Below are positions 52,445 to 60,578 of a stretch of DNA of 64,000 nt, one piece after another. The notes beneath the pieces were generated by a model that worked only from the letters and a program-made list of their open reading frames with translations, did not search any database and was not told the DNA's origin. The translations under genes were made by a program, and so were the position numbers. This DNA is from Tsukamurella paurometabola (GTDB taxonomy: Bacteria; Actinomycetota; Actinomycetes; Mycobacteriales; Mycobacteriaceae). Numbering within the stretch: the first letter of the stretch is position 1; every line of letters starts with the position of its first letter. The DNA is taken from the NCBI RefSeq assembly GCF_900631615.1, contig NZ_LR131273.1, forward strand, positions 4,186,850 to 4,250,849, written 5' to 3'.

Positions 52445-52472
52445 GGGAACTCTGCACGCCCGTCGTCCGTTG
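52445..52472 (+). promoter_or_regulatory. ECF-type (SigE/SigH-like) promoter of sigB
   Basis: GGGAAC (52445-52450) and CGTTG (52468-52472) are separated by 17 bases, matching the GGAAC-N16-18-GTT form read by SigE and SigH in mycobacteria. Transcription would start about 30 bases before the sigB ATG at 52506, after which GGAGG at 52494 serves as ribosome site. Confidence 0.75.
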
Positions 52473-52505
52473 AACCAGATGTACCGGCGAACAGGAGGCA
52501 GCCAC

Positions 52506-53507
52506 ATGGCACACCGCGTCAACACCGCTAGCACCGCAGCCCGCCCCGCTGATCGGGTGCGGCCCCCGCTGACCGAGGCCGATCTCGACGCACAGAGTCC
52601 CGCCGCGGATCTGGTGCGCGTGTACCTGAACGGCATCGGCCGCACCGCCCTGCTGACCGCGGAGGACGAGGTCGAGCTGGCCAAGCGCATCGAGGCCGGG
52701 CTCTACGCCCAGCACCTGCTGGCCACCAAGAAGCGCATGGCGGCGTCGAAGAAGCGGGACCTCGCGTACATCGTCCGCGACGGCCAGGCCGCCCGGCAGC
52801 ACCTGCTGGAGGCCAACCTGCGCCTCGTGGTCTCGCTCGCGAAGCGCTACACCGGCCGCGGCATGCCCCTGCTGGACCTGATCCAGGAGGGCAACCTCGG
52901 CCTGATCCGCGCGATGGAGAAGTTCGACTACGCCAAGGGATTCAAGTTCTCGACCTACGCCACGTGGTGGATCCGGCAGGCGATCACCCGCGGCATGGCG
53001 GATCAGTCCCGCACCATCCGGCTCCCCGTCCACCTCGTGGAGCAGGTGAACAAGCTCGCCCGCATCCGGCGCGAGCTGCACCAGCAGCTCGGCCGTGAGG
53101 CCACGGACGCCGAGCTCGCGGCGGAGTCGGGCATCCCGGCGGAGAAGATCGCGGACCTCATGGACCACTCGCGGGACCCGGTCAGCCTGGACATGCCCGT
53201 CGGGTCCGACGAGGAGGCGCCCCTCGGCGACTTCATCGAGGACTCGGAGGCCGCTTCGGCGGAGTCCGCCGTGATCTCGAGCCTGATGCACAGCGACGTG
53301 CGCTCCGTGCTCGCGACCCTCGACGAGCGCGAGCAGCAGGTCATCCGCCTGCGCTACGGCCTCGACGACGGCCAGCCCCGCACCCTGGACCAGATCGGCA
53401 AGCTCTTCGGGCTCTCCCGCGAGCGCGTGCGCCAGATCGAGCGTGAGGTCATGAGCAAGCTCCGCAACGGCGAGCGGGCCGACCGCCTGCGCGCGTACGC
53501 GAGCTGA
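52506..53507 (+). CDS. sigB: Principal-like RNA polymerase sigma factor SigB
   Basis: This 333-residue group-2 sigma-70 factor is close to SigA but has a short N-terminus. Region 1.2 ([17 protein letters not shown]), region 2 ([29 protein letters not shown]), region 3 and region 4 ([27 protein letters not shown]) are complete. ATG 52506 ([14 protein letters not shown]) follows GGAGG at 52494; the in-frame GTG 52470 lies inside the predicted ECF promoter and is not used. It controls stress and stationary-phase genes in mycobacteria. It ends at a hairpin shared with the convergent acetyltransferase gene. Confidence 0.97.
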   Translation: MAHRVNTASTAARPADRVRPPLTEADLDAQSPAADLVRVYLNGIGRTALLTAEDEVELAKRIEAGLYAQHLLATKKRMAASKKRDLAYIVRDGQAARQHLLEANLRLVVSLAKRYTGRGMPLLDLIQEGNLGLIRAMEKFDYAKGFKFSTYATWWIRQAITRGMADQSRTIRLPVHLVEQVNKLARIRRELHQQLGREATDAELAAESGIPAEKIADLMDHSRDPVSLDMPVGSDEEAPLGDFIEDSEAASAESAVISSLMHSDVRSVLATLDEREQQVIRLRYGLDDGQPRTLDQIGKLFGLSRERVRQIEREVMSKLRNGERADRLRAYAS

Positions 53508-53529
53508 TCAGCCCCGATCCATCCCCGAA

Positions 53530-53564
53530 GGAAGCGCGTCGGCTCTCATAGCCGGCGCGGTTCC
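53530..53564. terminator. Hairpin between sigB and the acetyltransferase gene; stop codon in the loop
   Basis: CGCGTCGGCT pairs with AGCCGGCGCG (one G-U) around loop CTCAT, extended by GGAA/TTCC across a mismatch. The TCA in the loop is the TGA stop of the convergent acetyltransferase. Confidence 0.7.
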
Positions 53565-56257
53565 GCTTGTTGGGCCAGAACGTCGCTCGCATGCCCGATG
53601 CGGATCACGGCGGACAGCACGGAGGCGCCGTCGGTCGTGGCGAGGATCGGTTGGCAGTCGATGGAGGCGATCTCGGGCACCTCGTAGGCGAGGGCGGCGA
53701 TCCGGGTCACCACGTCCGTCAGCGCGACACGGTCGACGCCGGACTCGCCGGCGAAGCCGTCGAGGAGCGGGGCGGAGCGCGTCGCGGTCACCAGGTCGGC
53801 CGCTGCGGCGTTGGTGAGCGGCAGCAATCGGTACGCGCGGTCCCCCAGGAGCTCGGGCACGGCTCCGCTGAGCCCGAAGGACAGCAGCGGGCCGATCCGC
53901 GGGTCGTTCTCGTAGCCCACCGCGCAGCCGATGCCCTTGTGCGCCATCCGCTGCACGTGCAGCGTCGACTCCCCCGTCGCCTCCGTCAGCTCCGCGAAGG
54001 CATCGGCGACGGCCTGCGGCCCCGTCAGGTCCAGGCGCACCGCCGCGAGGTCGGCACGCAGGCGCCAGCGCTCCCCCATGGCCTTCACCGCCACCGGGTA
54101 GCCCAGGCGGTCCGCGGCCCCGACGGCCTCGTCCGGCGTCGACGCCACATCGAAGGCCACGACACCCACCCCGTAGAGGCCCAGCAGCTCCGCGCTCTGG
54201 GCGAAGCTCAGGGTGACGGGGCCGGTGTCCGCGTCCCCGGTGGGCAACCATTCCCGCACGCGCGTGCGCGCCGTCTCCACATCGGTGCCGTCGGGCCGTG
54301 CGGTGTCCGAGACGGGGCGGGCTCGCCACTGCGCGTACCGCCAGCCGTGGGCGAGGACCCGCGCGGCACGCTCCGGCTCGGGGTACGACGGGACCGAGCC
54401 GCGTACCCGCACGCCGTCCTCGTCGGTGGCGGCGAGCAGCTCGGTGACGCCGTCGAAGGCGAGGAAGGTGGAGACGATCGGCTTGATCAGCTTCCGGGAG
54501 GCCTCGAGGAGCACCGCGGCGTGCGCTTCGGGGGGCGCCTCCACGGGCGGCACGAAGACCGCGATGATCGCGTCGACCGCGTCGTCGGCGAGGGCCGCGT
54601 CGATGGCCGCACCGAACTCCTCGGGGGTCGCGGCCGCACCGAGGTCGACGGGCTGCGCCACGTCGAGTCCCGCTCGGATCCCGGTGTGCGTGGCGAGGAT
54701 CCCGAGCGCCGTCGAGTTGCCGATGACGGCGACGCGCGGGCCGGCGGGCAGCGGCTGGTAGCTGAAGAAGGTGGCGCAGTCGAACAGCTCCGGGATCGAA
54801 TCGACCTGCACCACACCGGAGTTCTCGAACAGCGCCTCGGAACCGCGCCGGCGGCGGTCGGCGTCGATCCCGCCGCGGTGCACGGCGACGATCGGTTTCT
54901 GCCGGGACAGTCGCTGCGCGATCCGGCCGAACTTGCGCGGGTTGCCGAAGCTCTCGAGGTACAGCAGCACCACTTCGGTCGCGTCGTCGGTGTCCCAGTA
55001 CTGCAACACGTCGTTGCCCGAGACGTCGGCGCGGTTACCGGCGGAGACGAAGGTCGTCAGGCCCACACCGCGTTTCGCCGCGGTGTCCAGGATCGCGATG
55101 CCGAGCGCACCGGACTGACAGAAGAAGCCCACGTTGCCGCGACCGGGAACGACGGGGGCCAGCGTCGCGTTGATCCGCACCTCGCGATCGGTGTTGATCA
55201 CGCCGAGCGCGTTCGGGCCGATCAGCCGCATGCCGTGGGAGCGCACCGCTTTGAGCAGGCGCCGCTCCGACTCCTTGCCCCGGCCGCCGGCGTCGGAGAA
55301 GCCCGACGAGACGACGAGCAGCGTCCGGACCTCCTTGGCGAGGCAGTCGTCGAGCACCTGGTCCATGTTGTCGGCGGGCACGGCCACCACCGCGAGATCC
55401 ACCTGGTCGGGGATGTCCCGCACGGATTCGTAGGCGCGGATGCCCGCGACTGATCGGCGTTCCGGGTGCACCGGGTACACGGGTCCGGCGAAGTCGCCGG
55501 CGATGATGTTGCGCAGCACCGCGTGCCCGACCTTCCCGGGGGTGGTCGACGCGCCGATCACCGCGATCGACGTCGGGCGCAGCGCGTTGCTCACGCTCCG
55601 CGCCTCCGATGCCAGCTCGCGGGCGTTGCGCACGGCGACGAGGGCCTCGGTGGGGTCGATGCCGAACTCGACGTGCACGACGCTGCCGTCGAAGCTGCGC
55701 CGCAGCTCGTAGCCGGCGGCCTTGAAGACGTTGACCATGTACCGGTTCTCGGCGAGCACCTCCGCCTCGAAGCGGTGGAAGCCGTTCTCGGCGGCGGCCC
55801 CGGCGAGGTGCTCGAGCAGGATCGGTCCGAGGCCGCGCCCCTGGTGTTCGTCGGCGACGACGAACGCCACCTCCGCCGATGTCGGCTTCCCGGAGTCGGC
55901 GAGGCCCTCGTACAGGCCGACGGCGATGATCTTGCCGCCGAGGATCGCGAGCAGGCAGACACGCTGTTCGTGGTCGACGGTGGTCATCCGGGCGACGTCG
56001 CGCGGCGGCATCACCGGGTACGGCCCGAAGTAGCGCAGGTAGCGGGTGCGCTCGGAGAGCCCGGCGTGGAACTCCACCATCGCATCCGCGTCGTCGGGAA
56101 CGACGGGCCGCAGGTGCACGACACCGCCGTCGGACGCGAGGACATCGGCCACCCAGTGCGCCGGGAACTCGTAGGGGCCCGACGGTGCCTGCGGGCTCGG
56201 CGCCGGGAACGGGTCGGTGGCGGGGCCCGGGGGGTGGAGCGGGGTGTCGTCAGTCAC
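53546..56257 (-). CDS. Protein acetyltransferase (GNAT) fused to NDP-forming acyl-CoA synthetase-like domain
   Basis: This 903-residue protein has an N-terminal GNAT domain (about 40-210, with ADEHQGRGLGPILLEHL for acetyl-CoA) followed by CoA-binding (ALRPTSIAVIGASTTPGKVGHAVLRN), succinyl-CoA-ligase-like (FCQSGALGIAILDTAAKRG) and ATP-grasp domains. GNAT-first order is the actinobacterial variant of the Pat lysine acetyltransferases that control acetyl-CoA synthetase. The start is GTG 56257, inside a duplicated copy of the acuC end. It lies downstream of acuC on the same strand, so acetylase and deacetylase are likely made together. Confidence 0.9.
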   Translation of the reverse strand: MTDDTPLHPPGPATDPFPAPSPQAPSGPYEFPAHWVADVLASDGGVVHLRPVVPDDADAMVEFHAGLSERTRYLRYFGPYPVMPPRDVARMTTVDHEQRVCLLAILGGKIIAVGLYEGLADSGKPTSAEVAFVVADEHQGRGLGPILLEHLAGAAAENGFHRFEAEVLAENRYMVNVFKAAGYELRRSFDGSVVHVEFGIDPTEALVAVRNARELASEARSVSNALRPTSIAVIGASTTPGKVGHAVLRNIIAGDFAGPVYPVHPERRSVAGIRAYESVRDIPDQVDLAVVAVPADNMDQVLDDCLAKEVRTLLVVSSGFSDAGGRGKESERRLLKAVRSHGMRLIGPNALGVINTDREVRINATLAPVVPGRGNVGFFCQSGALGIAILDTAAKRGVGLTTFVSAGNRADVSGNDVLQYWDTDDATEVVLLYLESFGNPRKFGRIAQRLSRQKPIVAVHRGGIDADRRRRGSEALFENSGVVQVDSIPELFDCATFFSYQPLPAGPRVAVIGNSTALGILATHTGIRAGLDVAQPVDLGAAATPEEFGAAIDAALADDAVDAIIAVFVPPVEAPPEAHAAVLLEASRKLIKPIVSTFLAFDGVTELLAATDEDGVRVRGSVPSYPEPERAARVLAHGWRYAQWRARPVSDTARPDGTDVETARTRVREWLPTGDADTGPVTLSFAQSAELLGLYGVGVVAFDVASTPDEAVGAADRLGYPVAVKAMGERWRLRADLAAVRLDLTGPQAVADAFAELTEATGESTLHVQRMAHKGIGCAVGYENDPRIGPLLSFGLSGAVPELLGDRAYRLLPLTNAAAADLVTATRSAPLLDGFAGESGVDRVALTDVVTRIAALAYEVPEIASIDCQPILATTDGASVLSAVIRIGHASDVLAQQAEPRRL

Positions 56258-56340
56258 GGGGATCCTCCGGGTCGCGTCCTGGAGTGGCGAAGGGCGGCAG
56301 GGGCATCACGTCAGTCACGGGGATCCTCGGGGTCGAGTCC
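56248..56340. repeat. Direct repeat pair duplicating the acuC end / acetyltransferase start
   Basis: A unit of about 32 bases, 56248-56279, recurs at 56309-56340 with two mismatches and a 61-base offset. The first 20 bases are identical. Each copy contains GTGACTGA on the minus strand, giving both a start and a stop codon. Confidence 0.85.
56250..56318 (-). CDS. 22-codon micro-ORF bridging acuC and the acetyltransferase gene
   Basis: GTG 56318 starts MTDVMPLPPFATPGRD and the frame ends PEDPRD-stop at 56250. Its first eight bases overlap the acuC stop (GTGACTGA) and its last eight overlap the acetyltransferase start in the same way. The peptide C-terminus repeats the acuC C-terminus (DPEDPRD). 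It probably arose from a 61-base tandem duplication and could carry ribosomes from acuC to the acetyltransferase gene. A function for the peptide itself is doubtful. Confidence 0.5.
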   Translation of the reverse strand: MTDVMPLPPFATPGRDPEDPRD

Positions 56341-57540
56341 GTGGAGCGGAAAAACAGCGGATCGGGTGCGGGCGATGAAGCGGTCCGCGGCGGCCTCCAT
56401 CGGTGCGGAGGTGGGGTCGTACGAGGAGGGTTCCCACGGGGTGTAGCCGGTGGCGCCGCCCTCGCCCATGGTGTCCGGCAGCGCGCCGACGGCGCCGACC
56501 TGGTCGGTGGGCAGGCTCGCGGCGAGGTCCTTCCACTCCTCGGGGATCGGGGTGGTGGGATCGACGTCGGCACCGACGACGGCCGCGATCAGGTGGGTCC
56601 AGGCTCGGGGCACGACGTGCACGAGCTGGTATCCGCCGCCGCCGACTGCGAGCCACCGGCCGTCGCACACCTCGTCGGCGAGGTCGCGCATCGCGAGGAT
56701 CGCGGCGCGCTGCCCGTCGACGGTGAGCGAGAGATCGGTCAGCGGGTCCGACGCGTGGGAGTCGCAGCCGCATTGACTGACGATGAGCTGGGGACGGAAC
56801 TCGCGCACGACCGACGGGACCACGGCGTGGAAGGCGCGCAGCCACAGATCGTCGGGACAGAAGGCCGGCACCGGGATGTTGACCGCGGTGCCCCGGGCCT
56901 CCGGCCCGCCGAGCTCCGTCGGGTAGCCGGTGTTGGGCCAGAGATGCTGGGGGTCCTCGTGCAGGGACACCGTGAGCACCCGGGGGTCGTTCCAGAACTG
57001 GGCCTGCACCCCGTCGCCGTGGTGGGCGTCGATGTCGAGGTACGCGATCCGGTCGAATCCGTTGTCGAGCAGCCAGGAGATCGCGATGGCCGCGTCGTTG
57101 TAGACGCAGAACCCGGACGCGTGCGAGCGCATCGCGTGGTGCATACCGCCCGCGATGTTGACGGCCCGGGTGGTGTGGCCCGCGGCGATCGCCTTCGCGC
57201 CGGTGAGGGTCGACCCGACGAGGCTCGCCGCGGCCTCGTGCATGCGGAGGAAGATCGGATTGTCGTCGTTGCCGAGTCCGTACCCCGTGAGGTCGATCCG
57301 CGAGCGCCCCGAGCCCGCGACGCGGACCGCGGCGAGGTAGTCGTCGGTGTGCGCGCGGGCGAGTTCCAGCGGATCGAAGTCCGCGGGGGTCACCACCTCG
57401 GCCCCGTCGAGGACGCCCAGCATCCGCGAGAGCTCCATCGTCAGGCGCAGCCGCACGGGGTCCATCGGATGGGAGTGGGAGAACCGGTAGTCGAGTACCG
57501 AGGGGTCCCAGACCACCTGGGAGTCGGGGAACCGTGCCAT
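56311..57540 (-). CDS. acuC: AcuC-like histone-deacetylase-family protein
   Basis: This 409-residue arginase/deacetylase-fold enzyme has the zinc-site pattern AYLDIDAHHGDGVQAQFW (Asp and His ligands), GGMHHAMRSHASGFCVYNDAAIA with the catalytic His pair, and LIVSQCGCDSHASDPL with the third ligand Asp. AcuC of Bacillus deacetylates acetyl-CoA synthetase. The neighbouring acetyltransferase fits a reversible acetylation pair. The start is ATG 57540; it is divergent from ideR. Confidence 0.92.
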   Translation of the reverse strand: MARFPDSQVVWDPSVLDYRFSHSHPMDPVRLRLTMELSRMLGVLDGAEVVTPADFDPLELARAHTDDYLAAVRVAGSGRSRIDLTGYGLGNDDNPIFLRMHEAAASLVGSTLTGAKAIAAGHTTRAVNIAGGMHHAMRSHASGFCVYNDAAIAISWLLDNGFDRIAYLDIDAHHGDGVQAQFWNDPRVLTVSLHEDPQHLWPNTGYPTELGGPEARGTAVNIPVPAFCPDDLWLRAFHAVVPSVVREFRPQLIVSQCGCDSHASDPLTDLSLTVDGQRAAILAMRDLADEVCDGRWLAVGGGGYQLVHVVPRAWTHLIAAVVGADVDPTTPIPEEWKDLAASLPTDQVGAVGALPDTMGEGGATGYTPWEPSSYDPTSAPMEAAADRFIARTRSAVFPLHGLDPEDPRD

Positions 57541-57580
57541 GAGTCACGACCCTAGCCGTTGCCCTCCTGCACCGCTTCGA

Positions 57581-57597
57581 AGTTAGGTAACCTTAAG
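57581..57597. promoter_or_regulatory. Iron-box-like element between acuC and ideR
   Basis: On the minus strand the site reads TTAAGGTTACCTAACTT, close to the IdeR/DtxR consensus TTAGGTTAGSCTAACCTAA but one central base shorter. It is 43 bases upstream of the acuC start and about 60 bases upstream of ideR. Confidence 0.4.
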
Positions 57598-57656
57598 TAC
57601 GGGGGACGGGAGGCCGTCTCGGTTAAGCTCGACGGTGACGATAAGGAGCTGGAGAC

Positions 57657-58340
57657 GTGAACGATCTGGTGGACACCACCGAGATGTACCTGCGGACCAT
57701 CTACGAGCTCGAGGAGGAGGGCGTCGTACCCCTCCGGGCGCGGATCGCGGAGCGTCTCGAGCAGAGTGGTCCCACCGTCTCGCAGACGGTGCAGCGCATG
57801 GAGCGCGACGGTCTCGTCCGGGTGGCCGGCGACCGTCATCTCGAGCTCAGCGAGAAGGGTCGCCAGCTGGCGATCGCGGTGATGCGCAAGCACCGCCTGG
57901 CGGAGCGGCTGCTCGTGGACGTCATCGGCCTCCAGTGGGAGAACGTGCACGCCGAGGCGTGCCGCTGGGAGCACGTGATGAGCGAGGACGTGGAGCGGCG
58001 GCTGCTGGAGGTGCTGGGCAACCCGACCACCTCTCCCTACGGCAACCCGATCCCGGGCCTCGGCGAGCTCGGCATGGCGATCGCGAACGAGCCCGCGCGC
58101 CCCGCCCGTCTCACCGACCTCCCCCAGGGCGGCCCCACCGCCGTGGTGATCAAGCGCCTGGCCGAGCACGTGCAGGCGGACACCGACCTCATCGGCCGGT
58201 TCCGTGAGGCCGGCGTCGTGCCGGACGCCCGCGTGTCCGTCACCGTCCAGCGCGGCGCCGTGATCATCTCGGTCGCGGGTCACGAGGACTTCGAGCTTCC
58301 CGACGAGATGGCCCACGCCGTCTTCGTCGAGGCGGTGTAG
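57657..58340 (+). CDS. ideR: Iron-dependent repressor IdeR/DtxR
   Basis: This 227-residue metal-dependent repressor has a helix-turn-helix (RARIAERLEQSGPTVSQTVQRM) and, at the exact DtxR numbering, the metal ligands Met10, His79, Glu83, His98, Cys102, Glu105 and His106. The C-terminal SH3-like domain (about 150-227) is present. In high iron it represses siderophore genes and activates storage in mycobacteria. The start is GTG 57657 with GGAG upstream. It is followed after three bases by galE, the same arrangement as dtxR-galE in corynebacteria. Confidence 0.97.
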   Translation: MNDLVDTTEMYLRTIYELEEEGVVPLRARIAERLEQSGPTVSQTVQRMERDGLVRVAGDRHLELSEKGRQLAIAVMRKHRLAERLLVDVIGLQWENVHAEACRWEHVMSEDVERRLLEVLGNPTTSPYGNPIPGLGELGMAIANEPARPARLTDLPQGGPTAVVIKRLAEHVQADTDLIGRFREAGVVPDARVSVTVQRGAVIISVAGHEDFELPDEMAHAVFVEAV

Positions 58341-58343
58341 CCG

Positions 58344-59330
58344 ATGCGCCTGGTGGTGACGGGCGGCGCCGGTTACGTCGGCAGCGTGTGCACGCAGGTG
58401 CTGCTCGAGCGCGGCCACGAGGTGACGGTGCTCGACGACCTGAGCACCGGCAACCGTGAGGCGGTGCCCGCCGGCGCGACTTTCGTGGAGGGCGACGTGG
58501 CGCACGCCGCACGCCCCCTGCTGGCCGACGGCGACTTCGACGGCGTGCTGCACTTCGCGGCGAAGTCCTTGGTGGGCGAGTCGGTGTCGCACCCGCACAA
58601 GTACTGGCAGGGCAACGTCGTGACAACCCTGACGCTGCTCGACGCGATGCTCGCGGCCGGCGTGCCGCGACTGGTCTTCTCGTCGACCGCGGCGACGTAC
58701 GGCGAGCCCGAGTCCGTCCCGATCACCGAGGACGCGCGCACCGCGCCGACCAACACCTACGGCGCGACCAAGCTCGCCATCGACGCCGCGATCTCCTCGT
58801 ACGCCACCGCGTACGGTCTGGCCGCGGTCTCGTTGCGCTACTTCAACGTCGCGGGGAGCTACGCCGGGTTCGGGGAGAACCGGGAGATCGAGACCCACCT
58901 CATCCCGCTGGTTCTGCAGACCGCGCTGGGCCAGCGCGGTGACATCGCCGTCTTCGGCGCGGACTACCCCACACCGGACGGCACCGCGGTCCGCGACTAC
59001 GTGCATGTCAAGGATCTGGCCGAGGCGCACCTGCTGGCGCTCGACCACGCGCAGCCGGGCCGGCACGAGGTCTTCAACCTCGGATCGGGCGCGGGCTTCT
59101 CCGTGCGCCAGGTGATCGACACCTGCCGCGAGGTCACGGGGCGCGATATCCCCGAGACCGCCGCCGAGCGCCGGGCCGGCGATCCGGCGGTCCTCGTCGC
59201 CTCCTCGCAGCGGGCGGTCGACGAGCTGGGGTGGCGGCCCGAGAAGACGGATCTGCGCGAGATCGTCTCCGACGCATGGGAGTACACGCAGGCCCTCGGT
59301 GATCGTGCGCACGCCGCACGTCGCGCCTGA
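58344..59330 (+). CDS. galE: UDP-glucose 4-epimerase
   Basis: This 328-residue extended SDR enzyme interconverts UDP-glucose and UDP-galactose, needed for arabinogalactan. NAD motif GGAGYVGS (7-14), catalytic Ser in [10 protein letters not shown] (Ser113/114), Tyr139 and Lys143 in [10 protein letters not shown], and the sugar-binding [17 protein letters not shown] are all present. The final segment matches GalE ([16 protein letters not shown]). It is in an operon with ideR. Confidence 0.94.
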   Translation: MRLVVTGGAGYVGSVCTQVLLERGHEVTVLDDLSTGNREAVPAGATFVEGDVAHAARPLLADGDFDGVLHFAAKSLVGESVSHPHKYWQGNVVTTLTLLDAMLAAGVPRLVFSSTAATYGEPESVPITEDARTAPTNTYGATKLAIDAAISSYATAYGLAAVSLRYFNVAGSYAGFGENREIETHLIPLVLQTALGQRGDIAVFGADYPTPDGTAVRDYVHVKDLAEAHLLALDHAQPGRHEVFNLGSGAGFSVRQVIDTCREVTGRDIPETAAERRAGDPAVLVASSQRAVDELGWRPEKTDLREIVSDAWEYTQALGDRAHAARRA

Positions 59331-59351
59331 TGGAACCCGCTCCCCGACCCC

Positions 59352-60407
59352 TCATCCCGCGAGGGGGAAGTCGATGCCCCGGGGCGGGAGTTCCACGCCG
59401 AGTCGGCGCGCCACGCCCACGCCGACCTCGGCGGTGAGGCACAGGTCCCGCGGGTGCATGCCCGCGGCGAGGGCGTGCGCCAGGAGGTGCGCGCCGCGGT
59501 AGCCGCGGTCCGCGGTCAGCGCCGCGTCGAGGGCGATGCCGGTCAGCGGGCCGTCCCCGCGGAGGTAGCTCGCGGCGGCCACCAACGTCGCCGCGGCGGC
59601 GCGGGGCGTGCCCCGCAGGCGGCGCGCCAACTCGGCGAACAGGCCCCGGGCCTCGTCGGCCATCACGGTGATTCCCAGTGCCATCGCCGCGTCGCGCACC
59701 GCGACGTCGAGGAGTGCGCCGCCGAGCAGCGCGACATCGGCGTCCGAGAGCGGAGCTCGCCCCTGCGCGGCGACGGCACTGACCACGACGGCCAACAGTT
59801 CACAGGGGTCGCCGTCCGCCTCGCCGTCCGCGGCGTCGCGGCAGCGATCCGCTGTGACGCCGGGGCCCTCCTCCGCCAATTGGTCGGTCAGCTCCGCCCG
59901 GGATCGGTGCACGGTGCGCCCCTCGACGACCGCCGCGACCATCACCGGCGAGGCCGCCGGGTCCGGCAGTGATCCGCTCTCACCGTGCCGGCAGATCCAC
60001 CGTTCCTCGGCTTCGATCCGGTCCAGCAGCAGCACGTCGATGATCTCCAGGTCCGGATCGATCGTGTCCCGGGACCGCGCGGCGTCCTCGAGGACCTGCA
60101 GCAGCCCGGGGACCACGCGCGCGAACGGGCGCTCGTCGACCACCACGCAGAACAGCCGGTCCGCGCCCTGCCGTCGCAGCATCCCCACCGCCTCGGCGAT
60201 GTGCGCGCGACAGTCCTTCCTCAGTCCTCCGGATCGGTTCAGGCCGAGGTCGGTGCGCGCGGTGGCGCCGATCCGGCCCGTCACCTCGTCGTGCGCGAGC
60301 AGGATCACCGACCTCGTGGGATAGAAGCCGAGGAGGGCCGGAACGGCGGCGACGAGGTCGCCGATGGAGTCGATCTTCAGGACGGGGTCCGCGTGATGTC
60401 TGGTCAT
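59352..60407 (-). CDS. DUF4192 domain protein
   Basis: This 351-residue protein begins [36 protein letters not shown], the DUF4192 signature, from ATG 60407. The middle is Ala-rich and helical; it ends with [21 protein letters not shown]. It lies beside galE and ideR, as in corynebacteria. The function is unknown. It is convergent with galE; a short CCCCTC/GAGGGG hairpin at 59348-59366 overlaps its stop. Confidence 0.9.
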   Translation of the reverse strand: MTRHHADPVLKIDSIGDLVAAVPALLGFYPTRSVILLAHDEVTGRIGATARTDLGLNRSGGLRKDCRAHIAEAVGMLRRQGADRLFCVVVDERPFARVVPGLLQVLEDAARSRDTIDPDLEIIDVLLLDRIEAEERWICRHGESGSLPDPAASPVMVAAVVEGRTVHRSRAELTDQLAEEGPGVTADRCRDAADGEADGDPCELLAVVVSAVAAQGRAPLSDADVALLGGALLDVAVRDAAMALGITVMADEARGLFAELARRLRGTPRAAAATLVAAASYLRGDGPLTGIALDAALTADRGYRGAHLLAHALAAGMHPRDLCLTAEVGVGVARRLGVELPPRGIDFPLAG

Positions 60408-60578
60408 GGTCGAATGCTCGCCGAGCCCGCGGACGACAACGCGGTCGCGCCGGCGCTCATCCCCAGTTTGGGTACGAAACGTTCTCCACGCTGGGCGTTG
60501 TGCACAGGATCGGTCGCAACCGGACACCGGCGGACGGGCGACCGACGCACCGCGGCGGTGAGCGCTACTGTGAACCGC

